From assembly GCA_942159475.1 (NCBI GenBank), contig OW804095.1, forward strand, positions 91,091,740 through 91,155,739: a stretch of 64,000 bases of DNA. Direction: 5' to 3'. This document shows positions 11,479 through 22,500 of the stretch, in pieces. The stretch comes from Sthenelais limicola (taxonomy: Eukaryota; Annelida; Polychaeta; Phyllodocida; Sigalionidae). Each line of letters begins with the position of its first letter. The stretch's first letter is position 1. A program made the position numbers and the translations under genes. Below the pieces are notes generated by a model. That model saw only the letters and a program-made list of their open reading frames with translations. It did not search any database and was not told the origin of the DNA.

Positions 11479-14055
11479 TGTCTGCCTTGCAGATGGATTC
11501 TTGCGTTGCTGTTGATACTATTACAATAAGTTTTAATAACATTACAAGTTATTTAATAAGTTATTCATACCTTTTGATTTGTCTGCAATATGTGTAATGC
11601 CAGTGGACTTCTCTATTAGAATGAAGGTACAGTAAATTCGAATTTCTACTTAAATTCCATCCGAATACCTTCAGGTCAGTCTCTTTATTGTATATTTTCT
11701 CAGGATTCAGGTGCTTTCAAGTATAGGCAGCATGAATATGATGTATATTGTATTGTCAACTTTGTACTCTGTGAAATAATTAAGAATTACATAATTTGGG
11801 TTCCTCTTCTTTTGATTGTAATTATTCTGGCTCTGCTGATCACATAAATTGGATAGTGACATATATGTTATAGTTTGATGTTAATTTCATCTCTCCCCTA
11901 TTTAGCCCCTTAACATATCTCCAGAACGATATGATCTTATAAATGGTCTTTTAAATCAAATTGTATACCTATATCTTCAATTTCAATCAATTTTCAATCA
12001 ATTTTTATTCCCTCTTATTTGATTTTGTGAACGTTTTCTGATACGCTATTGAAGACGGTTTTTAATGCCTAGACGGTAATGTAGTAGCTAAACGTTTTTG
12101 AACTTGAACATGGGGATGGAAAAAACCGTCTTCAAACATGTTTAGTACGAAGACATTTTCACTTGCAGTGTTATAGTGCACGAGCTGAAATCGCGTAGCC
12201 CTTAAAGCTGTGAAAATGATGCAAATCGATTCGAAAACGTGAGCCAACTGACTGAAAATGATCGGTGATCAGGAGATGAGCGTACATGTCAACGCAGGAA
12301 GAGCGGTAAAATATCGACCAAATGGAATAAAAAAATCCTTTCATATCCGTCTATTCTCACAATAATGTAAAGGAAGGAATTTGTTTCAAAAAAGATTTAA
12401 AGCTGCGAAAAGAGTAGGACTGAAAGTGATTCGAAAATAGTTACGGTAATCCATGCTGCAGCTTAGGAAATGTACAGTAGGCTATAGCCTATAGGCCTAG
12501 GCTGAAAATAGCCACACCTTCGGAATGTGGTTAAACCACCGACGGAATTAGTTTCTTTTAAATACCTTTATCTAAATAAAAATATAAATAGATATTATAA
12601 AAAATCTTTCTAGGATTATATGCGGGAAATACAGGAAAAATGCAGGCAATACAGATTTTCTGTATTGACCACATTTTTCAATACGAGGCTCAGTGCTTAA
12701 GCCTATGGGAGTATCATACCAACTCCACGAAAGGTATAATAATTTAGCCTATTAATTCAATGTCTGTGCCCTTGAGCTTCAATTTTGGCTCTCTAGGGGA
12801 TTAGATACTGACAAAATTTCAATCTGGCCAGCCCTGCCTACGGGATTTCTGGCAGAGTCTACAAAACCACTTCTCAGACATTCCCATACCCTGAAAGTGT
12901 TGTTTTCTTATATTACTCTCACCCCGCTTTGGGAGTGTCAAACCAACTTCTACAACGGAAATAATTATCTGGGCCTGTGGACCATGCCTCTCATTACATC
13001 CCGTTCCATAAAACGCAGGTTTTCCCCTGCTTTGCCTGTGAAGACCAGGGTTTTCTATTGGATGCGTGACTGTGCATGCATGTAACTCTGAGGTCCTTCT
13101 CAATATCAGTCATTGACACTATCCAATATTGACATAGGAAGGGGAGACCATGTCTTAAGCATCAGGCTTAACAAAAACCTATCAGGAATGCCGATCGTGG
13201 CGTTTCACACCAGCTCATGAAGACTGATTTAGGGTGTGCATGGAACTGTACCACAAATTCGGTCCTTTTTAGTAAAAGTCTAGTTTGGTTCAATAACCTG
13301 GGAAATAGTTAAAATATTGATATTTTTTAAAGTGTATTATTTTCAAGATCTCCTTGTTTGAATGTTTTCATTTTGGGGATGCTTAGTGCTGCGCTCATAG
13401 CATAAAAAGTTTCTAAATTACAAGACTGTGTATTGAAGATGCTTATGCATATCTGAGGTAATCCTAAGGAGTATATTTAACTACTTTATTAGAGATTGAC
13501 CATCAAGAAATATCGCTTATTAAGTTTATTGTTCATGCATAAAAATATGGAAGTACTTATTAGATGTCCTAATGTGTACCAACATTCGAATCCCCTTCAT
13601 CTCATTTTTCATATATAATGACTCAAAATTGCGGCATGTGACTCATTTTTCTGTGACACATCACAATTTGCTAGTTGTCTCATTCGCCTTGTTTATTGAT
13701 AATCCTTAATGTTAATGTTCATCTCACTGCCATTTTATGAACATTGACTTTGCCAAGGCTTTCTAAGAAGTATCCATGGTAAAAGTTTGGTTGCCATATA
13801 TGGAACCTAAAAGCACCTGTGATCATTTTCTACCCATGATATCATCGATTATCTATAATAATATCCATCTGAGGCTCCCTGTGTCAATGTTGGAGGGGAG
13901 GCTCTGTTTAAACATCGAAAAACATGTTCCTAATAGACCTAAGCAAACTGACGCCTATTCCTATCACCATGATATGTAGCACCATGATATGTAGGATGAT
14001 TTGTAGCTCAAACAGACGTTTGAGCTACAAAGCTGTACAAATAATTATTCTTGAA
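11479..14055. other. No recognisable gene
   Basis: AT-rich intergenic sequence. A 12-bp inverted repeat (GAAGACGGTTTT near 12053 and its complement near 12122) and a perfect hairpin at 14000-14031 are the only structures noted. Short frames near 12819-13103 on both strands have no recognisable motif. Confidence 0.4.
14000..14031. repeat. Perfect 14-bp-arm hairpin
   Basis: TTTGTAGCTCAAAC, loop AGAC, then the exact complement GTTTGAGCTACAAA. It lies just upstream of the truncated LINE and just after a doubled ACCATGATATGTAG. Function is unknown; it could be a relic of an excised or truncated element. Confidence 0.7.
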
Positions 14056-16569
14056 TAAACGGTTAGAAATAAAGATTATTTGATCTTATGGATCTTAACA
14101 AAACACTTAGATCAAAAGATATTAAATGACATACTCAAAGACACAGATCGGACAAACTTTAATCAAAAGGAGTCCCCTGATGAAGCATGGGAGTTCTTGA
14201 TAGGGAAAATTGAATATTATTTAGATCGAATGTGTCCCCCTTAAACTGTTCAGAAATGTAAGAGTCAAAAAGAAAAATGGATGACAAATGAAATTACTAC
14301 ATTGATGAATGAAAGAGACAAGCTCTTCAGAGAGGCAAAATTGAAAGATGATCCCCAATTACTTGTCAGTGCAAAAAGGGCAAGATTGATGGTTAACAAG
14401 GAATGCAAAAAGACGAAAGCCAAACATATAAAAGAGACGTTATCCTCACAGGAGGAAAACCCCAAAAAATTCTGGGACGTATTGAGACCGCTAATAAACC
14501 CAGAAAAGGTTAAAAAATAATCGGGAAATATCCCTAGAAAATGATGATACTATGTTGACCGGTGATCAGGTTTGCTCTGAGTTCAACAAATTTTTTCTAA
14601 ACATAGGCCCGCAACTGGCCAACAAGATTACTCCCCCTCAGAATTCAATGTTTACCCCCACTGAAAATGTAAGAAATGCACCCGTGGCAAGGAGGGTCAT
14701 GCATGAAAATTTGAATTTTTCTTTTCAAGATGTCCTACCAAAGGACATTGAGAAGATCCTATCAAAGTTAGATAGTAACAAAAACACTGGCATCAAATTC
14801 CTACCAGCAAAAATTCTAAAGCCATGTTTGCGGACTCTGTCCGCTCAGATGGCATTCATTGTTAACCTCTCCCTCCGAAAAGGAATAGTTCCAAAACCAT
14901 TTAAAGAAGCAAAAGTAACCCCACTACACAAGGCCGGCTCAAAAAGCTCTTCAAAGAACTATCGACCAATATCAGGTATCTCCCTCCCTTCAAAAATTTT
15001 AGAAAAAGTAGTACAAAAACAACTGTCTGACTATTTCGAGGAAAATAACTTATTCTACAGAAAGCAATATGGGTTCAGAAGAAACAGGTCTGTCCAGCAG
15101 GCACAAATTGATTTTCTAAATGACATATACCCAGAACTAAATAACAAACTTTTTAACACTACAGTATTTTTAGATTTCAAAAAGGCTTTTGATACAGTAC
15201 ATCATAGCACACTTATTCAAAAGTTGGAAGCTTACGGCATTAGAGGTACCGAACTCGATTGGTTTAAAAATTACTTGTTTGAAAGACAACAGTCGGTGGT
15301 TGCGAATGGATTTGAATCGGAAAAAGGTTTAATCACCTACGGGGTACCACAAGGAACAATCCTAGGGCCCATTCTGTTCTCTATTTATATTAATGACCTC
15401 CACGCAGTAGTTAAATCATCAACAGTCCAGCACTATGCTGATGACACTGTTCTTTTTATGAATCATAAAAATATTGATGAAATGAATACCTTGATACAGG
15501 AAGATCTCCAGCGGATAGGAGTTTGGTGCCAGTCCAACAAGATTTCACTAAATGCTGACAAGTGTAGTGTCATGAACTTCTCCATCACCCCCAAATCCCA
15601 CAGTCCCAGTAACTCTCCCCTAAAAATTGGTAACACCACCCTAATGAGGGTAGCTGAATACAAGTACCTAGGGTTTTTATTGGATAATACACTCTCCTTC
15701 AGGCCACATCTAAATAACCTAATAAAAAAGATATCACTGAAAACTAGACTGCTCTATAAAGCAAAAGACTCTTTGACTAAAAAAGCAAAACATGATCTTT
15801 TTAAAATGGCTATTGTTCCCCACTTTGATTTTTGCGACTTTGTATATGACTCTGGACCAAAACATTTACTTGATAAACTCCAATCCCTACAAAATTCAGC
15901 ATTACGGACTATATTTGACAAAAATAGATTTGAAAATGTAGATTTATGAATATTTATGAAAATTATGAATATTTTACCCCTTGCTAAAAGAAGAAAATTA
16001 CATATAGTTGAGATTGCCCACCATTTAGCTCAAAACTCAGACAATGTTGACCATAGAAATTTGAAGACCAGAAGTCATGACCTGGGACGCAAAAACCTAA
16101 AAACAATAACCCCAAAAACCACCAAAGTTCAAAATTCAGTTATTTATAAAAGCCAAGTAGAATGGAATAAACTTGCCACTGAAGCACATAAAATTTTAGA
16201 TAGACACGCTTTTAGCTCCTATATCAATAACAAAATGGGGTGATGGCTGGAGTCACATACCTGACAAATACTTGACAAAATCCTAACATAAACTTGATAT
16301 AAATATAACTATCTGTTATTATTACTGTATTAAATGTATGCTCTGTTTTGGGTACTTTTTGCCACACAAACTATGTTGAACGTCTTGTTGCATCCTTTTA
16401 TCGTACTTGTTCTGTTCTGTATCCCTGTCATACCATGTTAGTCACATTACTCTTGTCATATTTACTTGCTTTTATTAGTTACTATGTCACACTTTTTTAA
16501 TGCCAGTCTGACAAAACTAGCTTGTGTAGTACTTTTTCAACAAACGTCCTTCTAATAATAAGAACATAT
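14056..16569 (+). mobile_element. 5'-truncated LINE, interrupted by the gypsy element
   Basis: This is the RT portion of a non-LTR retrotransposon plus the start of its 3' UTR. The sequence stops at the gypsy 5' LTR and appears to resume after the 3' LTR (28236-28475), ending there in a TTA microsatellite. The left limit is set by loss of coding similarity. The RT family resembles, but is distinct from, the LINE at 4013-7470. Confidence 0.8.
14066..16243 (+). pseudogene. LINE reverse transcriptase, broken
   Basis: The linker between endonuclease and RT (from about 14066, with KFWDVLRPLINPEK before 14520) leads into the RT frame at 14552-15949: NYRPISGISLPSKILEK, YGFRRNRSVQQAQ, VFLDFKKAFDTVHH, YGVPQGTILGPILFSIYI and the catalytic HYADDTVLF. 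The C-terminal frame continues at 15956-16243. Lesions are a TAA near 14243, a one-base frameshift in the A-run at 14512-14521 and an in-frame TGA at 15947. The endonuclease is missing. The copy is dead. Confidence 0.85.
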
Positions 16570-17015
16570 TGTGGTGCTGAGTGTGGTGGTGCCGGGTCGG
16601 AGCGGTTATCCCCGCTCTGGCCCGGCGCCACTAGCCAGTATCCCGAACCCCCGGTCTAGTCACCCGGTTATCCGGGTGCGGCCGGCCGGATTGGATTCGG
16701 GCTGGCTGTTCTACCTGTTGCAGGGATGGTTTGCCACCAGATGTCGTGTGGGGTTTTGTTTCTCTTATTTTAATATTTTACTGCTAGCATATGTCTGATC
16801 TCAATTCTTGTGTTAAACTACCCTTTGTTAACTGTATTTTTTTGTTCTTATCCCTCTCTTCTGTGAAGCGGAGGGAGAACCTTTTTCACTGTGGTTGAAG
16901 GGTTTTTAGTCGGCAATAAAGACTAAAGCGCTAGCAAGGACTCGGAGATCTGTGTTGTTCTATTCTTGTTGTTATTTACCCGAATCGCCGTACAAGTAAA
17001 TAAGCAGACATTACA
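16570..17015 (+). repeat. 5' LTR of the gypsy element
   Basis: Begins TGTGGTGCTG and ends AGACATTACA. It contains an AATAAA signal at about 16915, so R/U5 lies to the right of it. Compared with the 3' LTR it keeps about 10 extra bases near 16752-16770 (a GTTTTGTTTCTC stretch). It would supply the promoter for the genomic RNA. Confidence 0.93.
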
Positions 17016-17017
17016 AT

Positions 17018-17035
17018 TTGGTGCCGTGACCAATT
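17018..17035 (+). promoter_or_regulatory. Candidate primer binding site
   Basis: TTGGTGCCGTGACCAATT starts 2-3 bases after the 5' LTR, the usual place for the tRNA primer site. It begins with the TGG expected to pair with a tRNA CCA end. I could not assign the tRNA. Confidence 0.6.
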
Positions 17036-17084
17036 CGGGTTTCTTTGTACTTTGTTTTGTATTTAGTCTTGGAACTCCGGCCTT

Positions 17085-18131
17085 ATGGCTGGGAGGGACG
17101 ATTTGCCGGAGGAAGCTCTTGTTCTTCTTCCCGAGGAGGAAGAGGTTCAGGAGAACCCGGAACTGGCGGCCCCAGGTTTGAATATAGAACCTGTTGAGGA
17201 GGAGGTCGATCCGAATCAACAGGAAGGTGTAGAAAATGTTGAAGATGTAGAAAATGTTGAACTTGAAGTCGGAGCGGAGGCAGCTAATTTATTACCTGCC
17301 CCGATCCAGCCCGCTGTAATAGTCAATCCTCCTGCAGGGGAAATAGTAGTGGACGTTCCTCCTGTGCCTGCGGCTCCGGTGTGGCGGGCTCCGATGCAGC
17401 TCCCGGCTCCCCCGGGACTTATGCTACCGGCTCCGGCCCTGGCTGAGTTAAGGTTGCCTGCTCCCGCGGAGGTGCGGTTGCCTCCATCGGAATACCGTAG
17501 GTTGATGGAACATAGACCCGTTTGTCGTGCTGAAAATGAGTTGTTTGTAGCTGCACTGGAAAATCAGGTGGAGGTCCAGTCATTAGGATCCGATAATGGT
17601 TCTTTGGCAGGTAGTGGACTTTGGGATGAAGCCCGTACACCTGATAGGAATGTAGGTGTTAGGAGGGGAAGACAGCAGCCTATTAGCCCTGTCCCTAGAG
17701 GTGCTCAAGCGCCAGTTAGGTTGCGTTTTCCCAAACGTAGGTTGAGAAATGAAGATGAAATGTCCGAACACCTGCAGAATACTGATGAACAATATACAGT
17801 GCGGAGGCAACATTTGACGTTTGATCGAATGGGTACACTATTAGGGGTCCAAATGAAGCGCATTAATGAACTTACTGACTCGTTGCACATGACAACTACT
17901 CGTGGTTCGCAAGTAGCTGCCGAGTCAGCCCGGAAAAATGAACGAAATTTGCATTTGATGATTGAGCAGCAGGAACAGAGAATGTTCACCTTACAACAGG
18001 AGCTTAGGGCTTCAAAAGCTAACAGGTTGGCGGAATTGTCGATTGCTGAGGAGTTGGCCCGAAAAGCGGCAGCCACTGAAGCTGAATTAGATAATGTCAG
18101 ACGGCAGTCTAGGTTACTGCCGCCCGAATGA
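17085..18131 (+). CDS. gag: Gypsy Gag, N-terminal part (coiled coil)
   Basis: 348 codons from the first ATG after the 5' LTR. The N terminus is acidic and Pro/Ala/Val-rich (residues ~1-150). It is followed by a basic segment and a long helical coiled-coil region (residues ~240-340, for example NLHLMIEQQEQRMFTLQQEL). It ends in TGA, but the same frame stays open beyond the stop and joins the Gag capsid region at 18201. The TGA is therefore either a nonsense mutation (a CGA-to-TGA change would explain it) or a readthrough signal. Confidence 0.75.
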   Translation: MAGRDDLPEEALVLLPEEEEVQENPELAAPGLNIEPVEEEVDPNQQEGVENVEDVENVELEVGAEAANLLPAPIQPAVIVNPPAGEIVVDVPPVPAAPVWRAPMQLPAPPGLMLPAPALAELRLPAPAEVRLPPSEYRRLMEHRPVCRAENELFVAALENQVEVQSLGSDNGSLAGSGLWDEARTPDRNVGVRRGRQQPISPVPRGAQAPVRLRFPKRRLRNEDEMSEHLQNTDEQYTVRRQHLTFDRMGTLLGVQMKRINELTDSLHMTTTRGSQVAAESARKNERNLHLMIEQQEQRMFTLQQELRASKANRLAELSIAEELARKAAATEAELDNVRRQSRLLPPE

Positions 18132-19226
18132 GATTGGGGCCTAGCTGCTAGCACTCCGATTCGGCCACCTGGGGTAACGGAGGCCTCTTATGCCAGATTA
18201 ATGGGTGAATTACCTGATTTTCCGCAATCAACACGTTTTGCGAATGAGGGAAAGAAAGTAGGTCCTATTCAGTCACGGGATATGGATCAGGAAAGGGCTG
18301 TGGGTACTCCCCATGGTGGTTGGGAAGATAAGAATCCGAGAGCTCCGGAAACCCCGAAAAGGAAGGTTGCTTTTCAGAGTCCGGCTTATGATGTGGCAGG
18401 AGACGGTGGTAATATTGCAATTATTGATGTGGGTAAGCGAAAATCCATTGATCCCGCTGTTGATTATGATCCGGAGGATGAACCGGAGGCGTTTGAAATC
18501 CATGAAATGGACCCTAGTATGCCTGAACATCGGCCGAAACCCCTTACTTTCCCGAAATGGGATGGTAAACAGGATTGGAGGGAGTATCAGCGGAAGACAG
18601 TTGTGGTTGCTCGGGCGATGAATTGGAGCGATCACACGTATAAAGTGCAGTTAATTGCTGCAGTTGAAGAGAATATGCCCCATGCTACTTCCATTAAACC
18701 GAATAAATATACAGTTCGGGAGTTGTTACGTATGATGGAAGCGGTACATAGCTCGGCTATGTCTTCTCAGACGCGAAAGGATGCTTTCATGGCTCTGAGG
18801 CAGACTCCGGGTCAAACTCCGGCTAACTTTGCAGATACTGTTTCTAAGAAGGCCTTGCATGCTTTCGGGAAATGGGATAGTACGTTACATACGATGGCTA
18901 TGAAGGTGTTTCTGGACAGTTTGGTGGATCCGGGAATGGCTATGCATGTAGCACTGCAAGAACCGAAGAATATTGCGGCAGCCGGAGCTATTGCCACGCG
19001 CTATCGGGATGTGATTAAGAATAACCCCCGATTAGCTGCTAGTTTGATGACTGTGTCAGGGGGGTCGGAAGGCAGCGAGAGATCGAGAGGTGAAAATGTT
19101 GTGGCAGTTGCTAAGGTGGAGGGTGTTAGCAGCCTGCCTATAAGTCCGGGTTTACTTGGTGAATTTTATGCTTTTAAAGCTTGGGATGCTACGAAGTCCA
19201 AGGCTACTCCAAAGTTTTGTCCATGA
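18132..19226 (+). CDS. gag: Gypsy Gag, capsid-like part
   Basis: In frame with the preceding segment across a single TGA; the first ATG is at 18201. Residues ~110-290 of the ATG-initiated part match the retrotransposon Gag/capsid fold pattern: LTFPKWDGKQDWREYQRK, then helical segments including RKDAFMALRQTPGQTPANF and a run ending IATRYRDV. It should form the particle shell. It ends at TGA (19224), while the downstream zinc-knuckle frame overlaps in the -1 register. Confidence 0.75.
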   Translation, partial: DWGLAASTPIRPPGVTEASYARLMGELPDFPQSTRFANEGKKVGPIQSRDMDQERAVGTPHGGWEDKNPRAPETPKRKVAFQSPAYDVAGDGGNIAIIDVGKRKSIDPAVDYDPEDEPEAFEIHEMDPSMPEHRPKPLTFPKWDGKQDWREYQRKTVVVARAMNWSDHTYKVQLIAAVEENMPHATSIKPNKYTVRELLRMMEAVHSSAMSSQTRKDAFMALRQTPGQTPANFADTVSKKALHAFGKWDSTLHTMAMKVFLDSLVDPGMAMHVALQEPKNIAAAGAIATRYRDVIKNNPRLAASLMTVSGGSEGSERSRGENVVAVAKVEGVSSLPISPGLLGEFYAFKAWDATKSKATPKFCP

Positions 19227-19441
19227 AGGGTACTGAGAAAACTCAGCCAGAAGCCGAACGTAAGCCATTCCGGAAAGGCTCGTTCAAAAAACCCATCTGC
19301 TATTATTGCAGGGAAGAAGGCCATCTGATAACTGAGTGTGACCAGCAAGCTTTGCATTTTGCGAGTATGAAGAGACAAGCGGAGCGCGAGGCAGCATTGA
19401 AAGAATCCGGGAATCCGGGAAACTCTGCCAGCCCCTCCTAG
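19181..19441 (+). CDS. gag: Gypsy nucleocapsid zinc knuckle
   Basis: This frame overlaps the end of the capsid frame and encodes CYYCREEGHLITEC, a CX2CX4HX4C zinc knuckle typical of Gag nucleocapsid domains, in a Lys/Arg-rich context. It is reached from the capsid frame by a -1 shift, and pol lies a further -1 away with its open frame extending back into this region. Programmed frameshifting or decay mutations are both possible; no canonical slippery heptamer is obvious. Confidence 0.75.
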   Translation: MGCYEVQGYSKVLSMKGTEKTQPEAERKPFRKGSFKKPICYYCREEGHLITECDQQALHFASMKRQAEREAALKESGNPGNSASPS

Positions 19442-19506
19442 GCGGTGGAGCGGGGGCAGAGGGTAATACACATGCCGCAGTATGTCAGAATTCTGGGAAA
19501 ACACTG

Positions 19507-22500
19507 ATGGAGGTTTCGGTTCGGCCGCCCTCAGCCGGGTTAGGGGACGCCCGTGGTATTAACTTGGTGGGGAGTGTATGCGGAGATTCGGAGGTGAAAT
19601 CGGATATGCTTTCATGTTTGGTGGAAGTGGTGCATCAGGGTGTACCCGAACATGCTTGCTTGCCGGGACAAATATTAAAGGTTGAATGGGGAGGGTATGG
19701 TTCCCTGGTGAGCAAGATTATGGCATGTGATCTTCGTAATTTTGATATAACTATTTCGGACAGAAGTATACCGTGGATTGCTGACCGAATGTATGCGGAT
19801 GTGACGATAGTGAATGTTACTGGCCAATTTCTTATTGATTGGGGTGCTCAATGTACATTAATAAAGAAGGAAATGTATGATGAGTTGTCGGTGAAGCCTT
19901 ATCTGATACCGTGCCAGGTAACATGCTATGCCGGCACGGGACATGATCTTGTCACACATGGTTGTGTACGAGTAGCCCTCGGGATAGGAGGAGCGTGGTT
20001 CGCTCTTACTTGTATGGTAATAAGTGGTTTAGTGGGAAGAGAAGCTGGTATTCTGGGCATGGATTTTATTCTAACGCACAGATGCAATTCGGATTGGTCC
20101 AGTGAATTCACCCTTGAGGCAGGTGAACAGTCCGTGATGTGTCGGGGCTCGCAAAGCGGTGCACTCAGCCGAAATGGGTACGAGGGAATCTTTTTAGATG
20201 CTTTCTCTACCATTTGTAGTTGTGTGGACTTTGAACCGGCGGGCGAAGATGTATTCTTTGAATCGGGACAAGCCGAGTTGGGGCATTGTGTAGTTGTGAG
20301 TCGGCTGGTCGCAGGCGACCGGCAATGTACGACGATATCATTGCATAATCCTGCCAGCTCCCCTTTGATGTTCAGTTTATCATCACCTGGACTGAGGGAT
20401 CTTGCTGAGGAAGGCGAGAGCCCCATGGTTGATATGGATTTGTTGGAACCGGAGGTGCCTATGATGCTCTCCGGGGATGGATGTCCACTGGAGAAATTAG
20501 TTTGGGAGTCTCATCTGGAAACAGTGGCTGACAGACGTAGATTGCTGACTATTTTGTGGGAGTATAAAGATTGCTTCCGACTACCGGGAGAGATTCTCGG
20601 CCATACGGATAAAGTTACGCATGTGATCGATACTGGGGATGCTCGTCCGATTAAATGTGCATGTCGGCGATTGCCCCCGGCGAAACGTGATGCAGCGGAA
20701 CTGCAGATCCAGGATATGCTTAAGAAAGGCGTCATTGAACCCAGCAATGGCCCGTGGGGTGCGGGGATAGTCATGGTTGGTAAAAAAGATGGAACTAGTC
20801 GGTTTTGTGCCGACTATAGGCCCCTTAATTTGGTGGCTAAGAAAGACTCTTTTCCGCTTCCCCGAATTGATGAGTGTATTGAAGCCCTTGGAGGTATGAA
20901 ATGGTTTATCACCCTGGATTTGGAAAGTGGTTATTGGCAAATAGCTATGGATGAGGCTAGTAAGGAGAAAACAGCCTTTGTCTCGTCTAGTGGGCTATAC
21001 CAATTTAAAGTGATGAGTTTCGGGTTATGCAATGCCCCGGCTACCTTCGAGCGCATGATGGAGCAGATGTTAGTAGGGTTGCGCTGGAAGTGTTGTCTGG
21101 TGTACTTGGATGACATAATTATATTCGGAGCTAAGTTTGAAGAAACTATAAGAAATATGGAATTGGTGTTGCAACGATTACGGAGTTACGGGTTAAAGCT
21201 TAAGCCAAAGAAATGCTCCTTCTTCCACTTGGAAGTGTTGTATCTCGGACGGGTGGTGTCGCAGAAAGGAATTCGCCCGGATCCGAGTAAATTGGATCGG
21301 GTGAAGACCTGGCCGATACCGTCCACCGTTAAGGAGGTGAGGCAATTCCTCGGGTTTGCATCATATTATAGGGATTTTATGCCTTATTTTTCCGAGGTTG
21401 CTGGTCCGATTCAAGCCTTGGTGGTTGGAGGAGATCAAAAGAAAAGTAGAAAAGTTGTGTTCGATGAAAGCTGCATGTTGGCGTTTGAGAAACTCAAACA
21501 TTTGCTTACTTCGGCCCCAGTTTTAGGTTATCCACAACCTCTGGGTACCATTATCTTAGATACGGATGCTTCCGGATTTGGTATGGCTGGGATTTTATCC
21601 CAGATCCAGAAGGAAAAGGAAGTGGTGTTAAGCTATGCTAGCAATTCCCTGTCTAAGGCACAGCACAATTATTGTACCACCAAATGTGAACTTTTGGCGG
21701 TTTTGACTTATCTCAGTAAGTTTCAACATTATGTTATTGGTAGAAGTGATTTTATGCTGAGAACAGACCATGCGTCTTTGCGGTGGCTTATGAATTTCAA
21801 AGACCCGACCAATATGCTGGTGAGGTGGTTGACCACCCTTCAACATTACGGGGTTTCGGAGAATCAGATAGTTCACCGGCCGGGGAAACATCATCTGAAT
21901 GTGGATGCGCTTTCGCGACTTCCCATTCGGAAATGTCCCCGGGAGGACTGTCCGGATTGTGGTGCACATGAGGCTGTAGTTGCTGTTATGACGATAGATT
22001 ACCAGCTATTCTTGTCTTTGGCGGGTGATCGGTTGTCGTCGTCCCAGCATGAGGATGATGTGCTTGCTCGCATAATTACTTTGGTAGAGGAGGGAGTCAA
22101 AACTCTCACTAAGGCTGTCATGTTGCCGGAAGGGGATGAATTTTGTTTCTATGCCCGGTTACTGTCAACTTTGGTTATGAAGGATAATTTGTTATGTTTA
22201 GAATGGGAGAGTGATAATGGTGTAATCTATTATCGTGCAGCTGTACCCTCTGGTTTGCGTAAGGAGCTGTTCCATACTTTGCATGGAAACAAATTGGCGG
22301 CCCACTTCGGCGAATTTAAGACTTATCAAGCGGCATTACATAAATTTATTTGGCCCCGGATGCGCTCTGATATAGCCGACTGGGTTCGGGGATGTGAAAT
22401 TTGTGCTTCGTGCAAGAGCCGGGGAGGCCGGGGTGTCTCTCCTTTGAAAAAGGAGTTACAGGGAGTGAGATGGAGTCGTGTGGCCCTAGATATTATTGGT

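Noticed and set aside
16571..16798. Open frame inside the LTR, repeated at 27801-28007
   Set aside because: It lies wholly within the LTR, ends with LTR divergence and matches no Gag or accessory motif.
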